A DNA stretch of 64,000 bases from Ceratopteris richardii (lineage: Eukaryota; Streptophyta; Polypodiopsida; Polypodiales; Pteridaceae). A program made the translations under genes and the position numbers. The notes under the pieces were generated by a model, which had not been told where the DNA came from, did no database searches, and saw nothing but the letters and a program-made list of their open reading frames with translations. Where the stretch lies: contig CM035407.1 of the NCBI GenBank assembly GCA_020310875.1, forward strand, positions 71,530,540 to 71,594,539, given 5' to 3'. Below are positions 10,630-22,286 of the stretch, in pieces (position 1 is the first letter of the stretch; every line of letters starts with the position of its first letter).

Positions 10630-12255
10630 GTTTTCCTTCTTTCATTGATAGGACAGGAACAACCATCAAGCATGGTCTCTAAGGATGAAGACATACTTAC
10701 AAGGAAGGAGCCTCTATGGATATATCTCAAGAGATGAGGAGATGCCCATATTCAGAAGCAAATGACAACCTATAAGGGAAGAACATCAAAGACTCAACAC
10801 ATGGTGTGCCAAGGATGCATTAGCAAGGTCTTACTTACTCAACTCAATCTCTGATTTTCTTCTTCCACATATTAGGAAGTGTAAGACATCCCAAGAGACT
10901 TGGGAAACATTGTCTTCTTATTTCTCTTCCAACACAAGGGCCAGAAAGAATCAATTGTGGATTGAATTCACAACCCAAAGGAAGCAACCTAAGCAAGCTA
11001 TCTCAAAGTATGTGACCAAAGTTAAAGATGTAGCAGATAAATTGGCAAGCATAGGAGAAGAAATTGAAGAGGAGCAGATTGTAAGGCAAGTTATCAATGG
11101 TATTAAAGCAGATGACAAATGGGAGAGCTTCACAACTGCCATGGACTTGTACATGGACATGCAGATTCCAGACCTTACCACACTCATGGGGCAACTATTC
11201 ACTCATGAAGCGAAGCTCAACAAGAATGGAGATTCATCAAGAGGTAATAGCTCTTCTGCCCTATACACTGATAAGAATAAGTATAAAGAGAAAGACAAGA
11301 ACAAGAAGGTAGAAGATGAAGGAACTACCTCCCAAGCCTTTTATGCAGGGAGAGGTAGATCATCAAGAGGAAGGGGCAGAGGAGGTAAGCAAGGTAGGGG
11401 GAGATCTTATAACTCCTCACCATGCAATATTTGTAGTTTATCAAATCATACTACAGATGAGTGTTTTAGGAACTTCAAGAATCAGAGAGGTAGAGGATAT
11501 CAAAGAGATGTATACACACAATGAAGAGGCAGATTCAATTACCACCAAGGATACAACAACAACTACAACAACAACTACAATAACAACTACCAAGGAGGAT
11601 ACAAATTCAGAAAGGATTACAAAAACTACACAGAGGAGCAAGAAGATTCTCCTCTAATCATGAACATGACTTCAAAACCAGGTATAAATGATGACCATCT
11701 CTTCTACATTGACTCAGGATGCTCAAACCATGTGGCATGCAATGAAGCTCTTCTCTCTGACCTTGAGGAACTAAAGGGTAAGCATTAGGTACAAACAGGT
11801 GATGACACCAAGCACTCAATGATTAAAGTTGGAAATGTTAAGACCTCTGATGGGAATAAGAATCTGTTGAGTAGGGTTCTATATGTACCAACTATTACCA
11901 AGAATTTGATGAGTGTTGGACAGATTGTGGAGAAGGGTTTGCAGGTTAGATTCAACCAATATGGAGCATTTGTGGATGATCCCAAGCATGGGTTCAAAAG
12001 AATTTCCAAAGGAGAAAAGACAGGTAGACTTTTCACTTTTGAACTTGAGGATACAAGGAACATTGCACTTTATAGTTATAAAGATCAAATATTATCAGAG
12101 CTTGAAATTTGGCACAAACGATTAGGGCATGTAGGTGAAAGAGCCTTGAAACAAATATGTAGAGATCAATGTGTGCTTCGGATACCTAATGTATCCAAAC
12201 CACATGATTTATAAGTGTGATGCTTGACAGTTTGGAAAATCTCATAGGTTACTAT
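10630..12255 (+). mobile_element. Ty1/copia element, front portion (Copia-2)
   Basis: Copia gag (UBN2-like region, about 10680-11200), a basic RGRG-rich stretch, a canonical zinc knuckle (CNICSLSNHTTDEC near 11423), a protease motif YIDSGCSNHVAC near 11706 and the GAG-pre-integrase signature EIWHKRLGHVGE near 12105 are visible. Similarity stops at about 12255; integrase core, RT and RNase H are absent. The protease region closely resembles Copia-1, so both belong to related families, but they overlap in content and are separate copies. It is a fossil with about four breaks plus loss of the rear half. LTR ends were not recognised. Confidence 0.82.
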
Positions 12256-12738
12256 GTACTTAAGTCAAGAGGACTCAAGGACTTGTGCCAAAGAGACTAT
12301 ACCTCGTTTGCAACACAAGTGCGTATAGTGGGAAATTAGCACACATTTAAATGTCAATCCGATCGAACGACCTAACCAAGTGTATGAAGACATGTGCACA
12401 CATGAGGGAAAATGAAGTGGTTCAGCTGATATGCATGAGAAAAGACTAATCCACCTCTCAAACTCACTGAAAGACTGAAAGTGTCTGCCGAGATACCTCT
12501 TACAGTAGTTTTCCATAAATCAAGGATTTTTCCCAGCTCCGAACTCCGAATATAGTCAATATGGTACTCGTTTCGAAGCTCTTGACGAGACGCATGTATT
12601 GGAAGTGGCTTTACTCAATTCTGACAACTTTGCTTCAAGTTATGGCCAAAATAGTGAATGGTGGGAAGCACCCACACTCACGCCACAACTCCTACAAGCT
12701 CACACACACACTACAGTGGCTCAAAAACAGTGGGGAGG
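12256..12738. other. Unassigned sequence before element A
   Basis: A 480-bp stretch between the Copia-2 cut-off and the LTR of element A. It has a TCTTGACGAG phrase near 12580 and a CACACACA run near 12700, but no domain, no LTR ends that I can pair, and no gene. It may be part of another LTR or the original insertion locus. Confidence 0.35.
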
Positions 12739-13445
12739 TGTTGGCAGTAGTCAAGGAACTGAAGGAGTTGCAAGACAAGGAAGCCTACGAAGGGAGTCGG
12801 AACGAAGAGAAAGCACAGGCAGACACAGTAGTCAAAGAAGATCTGGCAAGTAGGCCATTTAAATTTTTCAGGCATCAAAGAGTTGGGCACACAAGAAGAA
12901 GGAGCAAGTAGGGAGCTCCAGGAAATGTATGTCAAAATGTTAGAACAAATCCCTACAAAAATAGTGATTTTCATCACTAAAAACCATTGTAAATACCATT
13001 TCATATTTTTGTAGCTCCATTTTGTGCAAGCCAAGGAGTCCCTGAGCTTGAGGGGCATTAGAAGTACCTACCTATCAGTTTTCACATTTTTTAGACTCCG
13101 TTTGAACCTCCAAATAGGGTAGAGAACCTAATTTTTAACTAGGCCCGACACTAGGTCTGGACAAGGCCAAAACCTACTCAAAAACTATAAATAGAGCTAA
13201 AGAGCTCATTTTTGAGGTTAGCTTGTAATTGATTTGAACTTGTAAGAGCTTTTTGAAAGTAATCTAAGAACTCCATTGCTTGTCACCCTTTGTCTTATCG
13301 TGTGTGCGCGTGTGTGTGTATGTGTGTGCATGTTAGTGTGCTTCTCACTCACGCACTTGTGCCTTCACTTGCTCAGGGTCTTCATACCATCCTCACGTCT
13401 TCCCGGATTGACATTAAAGGAGGTGCTACTCATCACTGAGCTACA
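12739..13445 (+). repeat. Element A 5' LTR
   Basis: A 707-bp LTR running from TGTTGGCAG to GAGCTACA. Limits are set by alignment with element C, whose LTR ends are fixed by target duplications. A TATA box (TATAAATA) lies at 13186. Downstream is an alternating TG/CG tract (about 13296-13332). Confidence 0.85.
13186..13193 (+). promoter_or_regulatory. TATA box, element A LTR
   Basis: TATAAATA is followed by GAGCTAAAGAGCTC. The same arrangement is found in the LTRs of B (20174), C (24501 and 40647) and D (49677), so it is the likely Pol II promoter of the family. The transcript would start about 30 bp downstream. Confidence 0.7.
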
Positions 13446-13453
13446 CCAAATTT

Positions 13454-13475
13454 TGGCGCCATTGCCGGGCATCGA
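13454..13475 (+). other. Primer-binding site, tRNA-Asp type (A)
   Basis: A near-match to the complement of the 3' end of plant tRNA-Asp(GUC), eight bases after the LTR end. The copies in B, C and D match it better. Confidence 0.75.
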
Positions 13476-13743
13476 GCTTTGAGGACGAGTGTGTGATGGT
13501 AAGACGTAGAGTTGACACGTTGGAGTTATAGGTATTTTCTTCACCTTTTTCCTATTTTCTTTTGTTTTTCTCATCACCATCATCATCCTCACCATCTCCC
13601 ACATCCATCTCCATCATCGCGAAAAATTTCAGTTTTTGGTCATATCACCCCACCCATACCATTCCCCTCATTTCACTTGTGAGAGAGAGCGAGAGAGCGT
13701 TTGTGTGCTTGTGATTTTCTGTGTTTTTTGAGATTTTTTGCAG

Positions 13744-13780
13744 GAATCAACATTCCCAGCAGCTGCACCAGCTCCAGAAG
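13744..13780 (+). other. Predicted 37-nt leader microexon (A)
   Basis: Lies between an acceptor (T-rich tract ending TTGCAG at 13743) and a donor (AG|GTAAAA, GT at 13781). The upstream donor is ATG|GTAAGACG with GT at 13499; the downstream acceptor is TTTTTCAG ending at 14729. The equivalent segment is also exactly 37 nt in B, C and D, although the sequence differs. Splicing is inferred, not observed. Confidence 0.55.
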
Positions 13781-13819
13781 GTAAAAAATTTGACTGTGCA
13801 GGTCCCAAGGCGTTGACCT

Positions 13820-14403
13820 CTGTCAATCGCGACCGACAGAAAAAATGGTCTTTTTGCTAAACAGAGTACATAATCATCTTCTACATGCCTAGAGCTTCCC
13901 AAATGTGTGCTTGAAATTTTAAAATTCCTCAGATTTTTGTCAATTGCGATCGCTCTATCAATCGGGATCGACAAACCACGATGGACACCTGCCGACGGCT
14001 CTGTCAATCGCGATCGACACGTCAATCGCGACCGACAGAGTTAACGACCGACTGACCACGACTGACAGAACCTGCACGTGACATGTGTGAATCGCGATCG
14101 AGCCATCAATCGCGATTGACCAGTCAATCGTGACTGACAGCCCCCGACGGCTCTGTCAATCGCGACCGACACAATCAATGATTGTTTGACCACGACGGAC
14201 AGACCCTCGCGAAGGACCTGTCAATCGCGATCGACCCATCAATCGCGACTAACAGAGTCAACGACCCTTTGACCACGACCGACTGAAATTCCGGGCCACG
14301 TGTCAATCGTGATTGACCCATCAATCGCGACTGACAGCCACGACGGACCTGTCAATCGCGACCGACACATCAATCGTGATTGACCTATCAATCGCGACTG
14401 ACA
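13820..14403. repeat. Palindromic TCGCGA leader array (A)
   Basis: An irregular tandem array of units like GTCAATCGCGATCGAC and CATCAATCGCGACTGACAG, separated by phrases such as CCACGACGG. The core ATCGCGAT is palindromic and CpG-rich, in contrast to the AT-rich flanks. It falls wholly within the second predicted leader intron. Confidence 0.85.
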
Positions 14404-15171
14404 GAGCTTGCGAACACGATAGAAGGGCAATTTGGCCAATTTTTTAGGGCAAAAAATAGTGGTCTAATTTTTTACAAATTGTGGGGAACTTTTAAGGGTT
14501 CATCATTGCATTGTGAGGCCATTACACAAAGTATTTCGAGAAGTCCTGTTTGCCTGCTAACCTGTTTAAAATCCTGATTTGGCCCCAAAACCCTTAGGAA
14601 AAAATTGAGGGTCCCTTGGGATTGATTTCTATTAAAGGCAAAAGGCAATTGGGTCTATGAATTACATGCATGAAAGTGATCTGTCTGTCATCTAAATTCA
14701 ATTCTTGAGCTAATTGTGGACTTTTTCAGGTAACTTGAGAGCATCGAAGGGTACTCGAAGCAAGAGTAAGTGCGAGCTTGGGAACACGCTTCCTGGGCAT
14801 ACAAGGGCAACCAAGGGAAGAAACTTAAGGTTGGAACTTCTCAACACCCTCTGTCAATCCCTAGCATAGGCTAAGTACGGATAGAGGCTTTGATTAATTA
14901 GGAGCACGTTAAGAACAACCAAGTCCAAGAACTCTAATCACTCAAGTGCAAGTGCTAGGAGATTACAATTGCGAAACAACTTAAGGAAAAGAAATTAAAT
15001 TGAGCGACCGCACTCAAAGTACGATAAAAACTTAAGTGTTCCTTGCGACGAAGATTAATTGGACAAGAAGTGACACACTAAGAGCAATTAAAAAAAGAAC
15101 AAGTGACTGATACCAAAGAATTCAGCAACGCAAAGTGTACTTGGGAAAATTGGGGTTATTCAATTGGGCTT

Positions 15172-18100
15172 ATGAACCTTAGATCAGGTCGACACCTAGG
15201 GAGAGATAGACAAAGTCTTAGATTGTTAGAGGCTAGCGTCAATCATACTGCTAGGTCTTGGGCCCAACAGTTGAGCCATCATTCGTATTACCCTAGCTCT
15301 CAGACGAGCGAGTCTGAGATGTCCCACGGTATGGAGAGACCTATAGGAAGCTCCGGAGTGCCATATTTACATAGGGTAGAAGGCCCTTACAGGACACAAC
15401 TCGAATACCTTAGGACCAACCGATTAGGTGCTAGCATCTATGAGGACGGCCTAGGAAGATCTGTAGTACAGATTAAAAACCCTGACCAGTCCATTGGACT
15501 AGAACATCCAGCTGTCAAGTTTGAAAATGGAGCATACCTGGATAAAGAAGGAACTATATATGTAGTCACCAGTCATCCAGATAGGACTGATGAATTTGGG
15601 AATGTAGTCCCGGAAACGGATTTAGGTGACCTAGAGCAAGGAAACATGGGTGTAGAACCTAGAACCCCCCGAGACAAATCTGTTCTCACTAGGATTATCA
15701 CACTAGAGTGGATTCCCCAAGACAATAAGAGCATAGATCTACTCCTGAACCAAGAGACTGATGAAGCCTTTTGGAGATATAGACCTAATCAGCCGAGTGA
15801 GGTAGGGACAATCATGATATATGAGTTCAAAGATCTTGATAGCCCAGGTAGAGTAACATACTTAGATCACGCTTTAGAGAGGATCTTTGCGGTTACAGAA
15901 AATGATAGGCATGCTTACACTTGGAAAGGTGAATTTATTTTCCCCCAACCAAGATCGAATGTGTCCTTTGGTCACCTAGGACCTGGAACCTCCCACGCTC
16001 ATGGAACTCAAAGAGACAGACATAGAGATAGACCGGAGGTAAGCTTTGCCAACCCAGTGGGAAGAGACAGAACGAGAACGGAAAAAAATAGAGTGGAACC
16101 TGAAGGATTTAGAGCCTCAAGGAATCAAAGGAATACGGATGACTTCCCTCTGCCAAGGCCTAGGGAGCATGCAAGGACTTTGAGACCGACTCAGCTAGTT
16201 AAGTCCATGAAGAACTACTTCGATGGCACTGGAGATCCATATGATCATGTGGTGGAGTTTAGGCAAGTCTTGAGAGCTGAACAAGTTGAGGACCTATTCA
16301 CGCAATATAATGCCTTTGGTCTAACACTTAGGAACACAGCCCTTACGTGGTTTCAACCATTGAATGAGAGACAGTTCAGGAGCATAGACCAACTCTTAGA
16401 GGCTTTCATCACCGAATTCTCTAAAAGTGGCATAAGGCATAATACTTCCTCATTGATATACAGCTTCAAGCAGACCCCCCAGGAGACCGTGAGACTTGCT
16501 GGAAGAAGATTTAGGCAATATCTTGAGAGATGCCCTGTTCCTGAATTACCCACACCTGCCAAGCAAGTGGCTTTATTCTTGGATGGATTGCTAAGTACAA
16601 AGTTGCGATCCTATGTGTACTTGAAGGACCCTAGGACCATAGAAGAGTGTGTACGCATGTGCATCGACATTGAGGATAACCTAGGGGAGGAGTTAGAGCT
16701 TTCCAAAATCTACAAAGATTCCGATAGTGCTTCTAGCCTCTCCTCCTCGCAATCCTCATCAATTGAGGAACTTGCGGAGAAAGTAGCTCAAAAACTAGGT
16801 GTCTCTAGTAAACAAATTCCTAGATTTGCCCCAGTAAAGAGGTGCTATACTTGCGGTGGTGGCCATATGGCGAACGCATGTCCCATCATGGCTCAACCCC
16901 AAGTGAATCCTAGCAGCCAATATTGCACCATAGAACGGAGATACACAAATCACACATCACAAGATTGCCTGTATAATAAGCAAGCAGTTAGACAAACCTA
17001 CCCTCAGCCCTATCCACAACAGGGAAGATACCAGAACCAGTACCCCCCACAACAATATGGTAGACCGCAACCACTCTATCAACAACCCTACCAGAACCAA
17101 CAAAGGCCACAGCCTGTGTTAGCTCAACAACCTCCAACCCCAGCTAATGTGATTCCTGTAAAGTATGCAGCAGCTGAGGAAAATTTGAGTAGAGCTATAG
17201 TGCCAGTAACACCACTGCTTTCAAAAAGTGATCCAAGTGATCATAGCTTTGACTCCACACATATTGATAGTCCCCAGGCTTACTACATGCAATCTCCTGA
17301 ACATGGTGAGTCCTACTACAGTGAAGAACCAGGTGAACCTAGTTGGGAGCCAGAGTACACAAATGTAATGTACACAAACCCTAACTCTAGACCCCAACCT
17401 AGGCAAGTGAGACCCCCATTCCCTAGAGGGCCATGCTACAGATGTCAGGGAGATCACCTCATCTGTGATTTGCCCTTACCTCCACCTACACAACCCCAGT
17501 CAATGACGATTCAAGGCTTTTGCCAAGACTGCGAGAAGGAGCATCTCTTACGGGATTGCCGTAAGAATCCCAATAATATGCCAAAAATAACTCCAATTAA
17601 CGTTATTGGGTTAGTAGTAGACTCTACAGGAAGTCTGACTTCCACTACACTAGTGCAAGTGGTCACCAGGGCCCACGCTTTGCAACAAAACCCAGGAATA
17701 GGTCAAGAGAAGAGTGCAGAGGTTAGTGAAACTGAGAGCATAGTCAAGAAACGGTCGAGAGCCTGGAGGGATAGTCGAGAAAGAATGAAAAGACAATGGT
17801 CTAAAAAGATGAGCCACTTAGAAGAAAGCATAAGAGAAACAAAAAACAAAATTGTTGAGCTCACCTTTCAAACAAACTCTCACCTACCACCACCACCCTC
17901 ATTTCCATCACCATCTAACCCACCATCTGCCCCCCTACCTCAGAACATCCCACCAACCCCTAGAGTAGGATCAGTGTTAGCTGACCCCACTCCTGAAGAC
18001 ATAGACATGATGCTTAAGGCTTATCAGGCCAGAATCCAAGAAGGGCCAAATGTGACGGATCATGACAAGTGCTACCCTAGAGCCGACCTAGAGATAGAGA

Positions 18101-19738
18101 GAACCAAGCTATGTGCGAGAATGGTCGCATTGGCTCAGACCATGTTTGAAGCCAGTCGCCCTTTCAACTACTCAGGATCAGCTAAGACACAATTGCACTT
18201 GGATGGACTCCTAGAGAAGTTAGAGAGTATAATTGCAAGATCTGCCAAGGAAGAAAAAAATCAAGAGAGAGATGAGGCAAGCAAAAACATAAGCCATCCC
18301 CCACAGGAAGCTTATGTACCCCATTCCACTGAACCAGACACCTCGTCTTCTATGAATAGGTTCACTCCAGAATTCCTGCGAGAGATTCAAGAAGACAAAT
18401 GGGCTAAGGAAAGTGAAGTCCCTCCTCCCATTGAACTTGTGGATGACACGCAGGATCAATTCCCACAAGATATTCCATCCATTTATGGAGAACAGGAGAG
18501 CACTCAGTCCCAAGAGAGATTAGACTTTGAGTCTAATTCTTTACAGGAATTATCCCATTTCACAGGCCCATGGGAAGCCAAGTCGACCTGTATGAGAACA
18601 CCCACAGTCATGGTAAGAAATGAGGACTCAGTCATACCTAGGAACACGGAAGTAGTGAAAAACACTAAAGTGAAGTGCAACCTCACTTTAGAAGAGCTAC
18701 TCAAAGTTAGGCCAGAGTTATGGAAACATGTAGCCAAACAAGTACCAGAGATAGCAAAACCTCGTTCCCAGGTAGGTTCTCAGAGGACAGCGCCAGAAAT
18801 TCCTCTAGACAAGATAGGAGATATGAGTGAAGGTGAAGAAGGAAACACCTATCTTCCCATTACCCATCAGGGGTACACAACCAAGGCAATTCTAGACTCA
18901 GGTGCAGGAGTTGCTATTGCTACCACTTCCCTATGGAAGCAGTGGGGCAAGCCAGCACTCAGGCCCATGAGGATGAAATTGCAAATGGCTGATGGCCACA
19001 TAGAGAGGCCTTTAGGACTACTTGAAGGAGTAACTCTCACTACATGTGGTGTAGAGTTTGAGCACACGTTTGCTATCTGTGATTTTAGCAAGAATCATGC
19101 CTACGAGATGATTTTGGGAAGACCATTCATGCGACAATTGCAAGTGGTCGAGGATTGCGGAACCAATTCATTGTATTTGCAACACTTAGGTGTTACGACC
19201 AAAGTCAATCTCAAAGATTACTCTCATAGAGATGTCCCTCCTATCCAATGGAATCCCATCCATAGAGCTAAAGATGATACAGAGTCAGTGCACTCCATAG
19301 GATCAGGATCCTCATGGATGCATGAAGACACTCACTTATGGATGTGCAAAGTGGCAGTGGAAGAGGAGAAGAGAGGAAAAGCCAGAGAGATAGGTGCAAC
19401 CGAAACACATAGATCCATTCAAGACCCAGCCTATGCACCTGTAGTATTTCCTGATGAAGAATTTGAACCCCACGGCTTGGCAGAAATTTTAGCAACCATG
19501 GATGTAGCCATCAATGAAGAACAATGGACACCCCACTGTGATGAGGATGGCTATGACATTTCAGTTTTCTCCATAGAGCCAATCATGGGAGATGCAGTTT
19601 TAGAAGAATGAGAACCTAGCCCTGATGCATTTAAGGATGCGAGCGACTCCAATCTAGAGTCAATCATTATGGACCCACCTTTTGCATCAGATGAAGAATA
19701 CTTCTATGAAGTAGAATTTCAACCCCAGAGACACGGAG
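15172..19738 (+). pseudogene. Element A gag-pol, front part
   Basis: The start chosen is the ATG at 15172 (MNLRSGRHLG), because the same N-terminus begins gag in B, C and D. Next come a Ty3-type gag core with VKSMKNYFDGTGDPYDH near 16200, compact zinc knuckles near 16840-17560, a proline-rich region, and retropepsin with ILDSGAG (Asp codon at 18895). A conserved linker reaches the point where element B begins. RT, RNase H and integrase are not present in this window for A. It is a fossil with about one or two breaks in the visible part. Role in the family: capsid formation and RNA packaging (Gag) and polyprotein cleavage (PR). Confidence 0.85.
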
Positions 19739-20433
19739 TGTTGGCAGCAGTCACGGAACCGAAGGAGCCACAAGACAAAGAGGGTCAGAACGAAGAGATA
19801 GCACAAGCAGACACAGTAGCCAAAGAAGATCTGGCAAGTAGGCCATCTAAATTTTTCAGACATCAAGGAGTGGAGCACACAAGAAGAAAGAGCAAGTAGG
19901 GAGCTCAAAGATGTGTACGACAAATCAACAGAGAAAATCCCTACACAAATAAGTGATTTTAATCACTAAAAACCATTGTAAATACCATTTCATATTTTTG
20001 TAGCTCCATTTTGTGCAAGCCAAGGAGTCCTTGAGCTTGAGGAGCCTTAGAAGTCCCTACATATCAATTTCCGTATTTTTTAGACTCCGTTTAAGCCCTC
20101 AAATTGGCCCTGGAACCTAATTTTTAACTAGGCCAGACATTAGGTCTGGACAGGGCCAAAGCTAGTCAAAAACTATAAAAGGAGCTAGAGAGCTCATTTT
20201 TGAGGTTAGATTGTAATTGAAAGGAACTTGTAAGAGCTTTTTGAAAGTAATCTAAGAACTCCATTGCTCCTCACTCTTTGTCTTGCCGTGTGTGCGCGTG
20301 TGTGTGTATGTGTGTGCATGTTGGTGTGCTTCTCACTCATGCACTTGTGCCTCCACTTGTTCGAGGTCTTCATACCATCCTCATGTCTTCCCGGATTGAC
20401 ATTAAAGGGGGTGCTACTCATCACTGAGCTACA
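19739..20433 (+). repeat. Element B 5' LTR
   Basis: A 695-bp LTR from TGTTGGCAG to GAGCTACA, roughly 85-90% like that of A by eye. It carries a TATA box (20174), a TG/CG alternating tract near 20288-20320 and the conserved CCGGATTGACATTAAAGG block before its end. Confidence 0.87.
20174..20181 (+). promoter_or_regulatory. TATA box, element B LTR
   Basis: TATAAAAG followed by GAGCTAGAGAGCTC, in the same position as in the other LTRs of the family. Confidence 0.7.
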
Positions 20434-20441
20434 CCAAATTT

Positions 20442-20463
20442 TGGCGCCGTTGCCGGGGATCGA
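20442..20463 (+). other. Primer-binding site, tRNA-Asp (B)
   Basis: TGGCGCCGTTGCCGGGGA plus the next four bases match the complement of the plant tRNA-Asp(GUC) 3' end over 22 nt, including CCA. Confidence 0.85.
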
Positions 20464-20729
20464 GCTTTGAGGACGAGCGTGTGATGGTAAGACGTAGAGT
20501 TGAAGCGTTGGAGTTATAGGTATTTTCTTCACTTTTATCTATTTCCTTTTGTTTCCTTCATCACCATCATCATCATCACCATCCCACCTCCATCTCCATC
20601 ATCGCAAAAATTTCAGTTTTTTGACTATATTTCCTTCCTCCTTCCATTTCCTTCATTCCACTTGTGAGAGAGAGCGAGAGAGCGATATTGTGTGTGTAGT
20701 TTTTGCATGTTTCTTGAGCTGTCTTGCAG

Positions 20730-20766
20730 GTACATGCTGCATCATCTTCTCTAGCACTCCGCGCAG
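20730..20766 (+). other. Predicted 37-nt leader microexon (B)
   Basis: The acceptor TCTTGCAG ends at 20729 and the donor CAG|GTAC begins at 20767. The upstream donor is ATG|GTAAGACG with GT at 20487. The downstream acceptor GATGCAG ends at 21842. Length equals that in A, C and D. Confidence 0.55.
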
Positions 20767-20806
20767 GTACAGAAATCTTGGCAACTGTCTTTGTGTCGCC
20801 GACCTC

Positions 20807-21461
20807 TATCAATCGCGACCGACAGAAAAAATGCTCCATTTGCCAAACAAAGTACAAAACCATGATCTACAGGCCTAGAGCTTCCCAAAACTGTGTTTAG
20901 ATTTTTGAAATTCATCAGATTTCTGTCAATCGTGATCGCTCTGTCAATCGCGATCGACGAACCACGACGGACAGACCTGTCAATCGCGATCGACCAGTCA
21001 ATCGCGACTGACAGCCCACGACGGCTCTGTCAATCGTGACTGACAGAGTCAACGACCGATTGACCGCGACGGACAGATCATACGCGTGACACGTGTCAAT
21101 TGCGATCGAGTCATCAATCGCGATCGACCCATCAATCGCGACTGACAACCCACGACGGCTCTGTCAATCGCGATCGACACAGTCAACGATTGTTTGACCA
21201 CGACGGACAGACCCTCGTGACCGACCTGTCAATCGTGATCGACCCATCAATCGCGACTGACAGAGTCAACGATCCTTTGACCACGATTGATTGACTTTTC
21301 GAGCCACATGTCAATCGCGATTGACCCATCAATCGCGACTGACAGCCACGACGGACCTGTCAATCGCGATCGACACATCAATCGCGACTGACAGCCACGA
21401 CGGACCTGTCAATCGCGATCGACACATCAATCGCGACTGACCTGTCAATCGCGACTGACAG
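20807..21461. repeat. Palindromic TCGCGA leader array (B)
   Basis: Same unit type as in A. It includes a nearly perfect 49-bp tandem duplication at 21346-21394 and 21395-21443, showing how the array grows. It ends shortly before an AT-rich block and the predicted acceptor. Confidence 0.87.
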
Positions 21462-22286
21462 AACTTACGAACGCGATAGAAGGGCAAATTTGGCCAATTT
21501 TTAAGGGCAAAAAAATAGTGGTCTAATTTTTTGGGGAACTTTTAAGGGTTTAGCATTACATTGTGAGGCCGCAACCCAAGTAATTCAAGAATTCCTGTCT
21601 GCCTGAGTAAACTGTTTTGAACCCTGTTTTAGCACCTAAACCCTGATCGGACATAACTTCCTCATACAAAATCCAATTGCTGTGATTCTTGTTTTGTTGG
21701 AAAGCTCGTGGGAGAACTGAGGGATCCTTGGGATTGTTTTTTATAAAGGCAAGGGATAACTTGGTCGGTGAGTTACATGCATGAAAGTGGTCTAGTCTGT
21801 CATTTGAATTTAAGTCTGGAGCTAATCTTGGGACTGATGCAGGTCTATTGAGAAGCAATTGAGAGCGTCCAAGCAAGGGCTTTGTGCAAGCTTGAGAATC
21901 AACTTCTCGAGCACTAAAGAGCAAGGATCAGCAAGAAAGGTCGGAATATTCTCAACTCCCCTTCGTCCATTCCTAGCTTAGGCTAAGAGCGACTAGAGGT
22001 AGGAGTAAGTCAGGGCGACGATAGGCAATTATCAAGTTGAAGAATACCTAAACTTTCAAGTTCAAGCTAAGGACATAATCTTTGTACTGTCGGGAACTTT
22101 AAAGGAAAAGAACTTAACGTGGAACGATCAACTTTAAGTGTGGAACTACACTCAAATATACCTTACGACGTGATATCAGACAAGAATTTTAACACGGTAA
22201 TCAACTAAAAAGAATCAAGTAACTGATACAAAAGGACTCTGCAACGAGGTTGTACTTGGGCAAATTTGGGTTATTCAATCAGGCTT

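Larger units (their letters stand above)
12739..19738 (+). mobile_element. Giant Ty3/gypsy element A (front part)
   Basis: Visible parts: 5' LTR, tRNA-Asp primer site, leader with palindromic array, and gag-pol up to the linker between protease and RT. There the sequence passes directly into the LTR of element B. Comparison with C and D shows the same linker uninterrupted, so B inserted into A. The rest of A should lie beyond the window. A is therefore the oldest of the four. Its visible coding part has about one or two breaks. Flanking GGAGG (12734-12738) would be its target duplication; the partner copy cannot be checked here. Confidence 0.8.

Noticed and set aside
10630-12255. Copia-2 as the missing front half of Copia-1
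   Set aside because: Both contain knuckle, protease and GAG-pre-integrase regions with clear differences, so they are separate copies of related families.
19734-19743. A-B border as a simple deletion rather than an insertion
   Set aside because: The border falls exactly at the TG of an otherwise complete 5' LTR with primer site and leader, inside a coding stretch that is continuous in C and D; insertion is the simpler reading, though the right side is not in the window.
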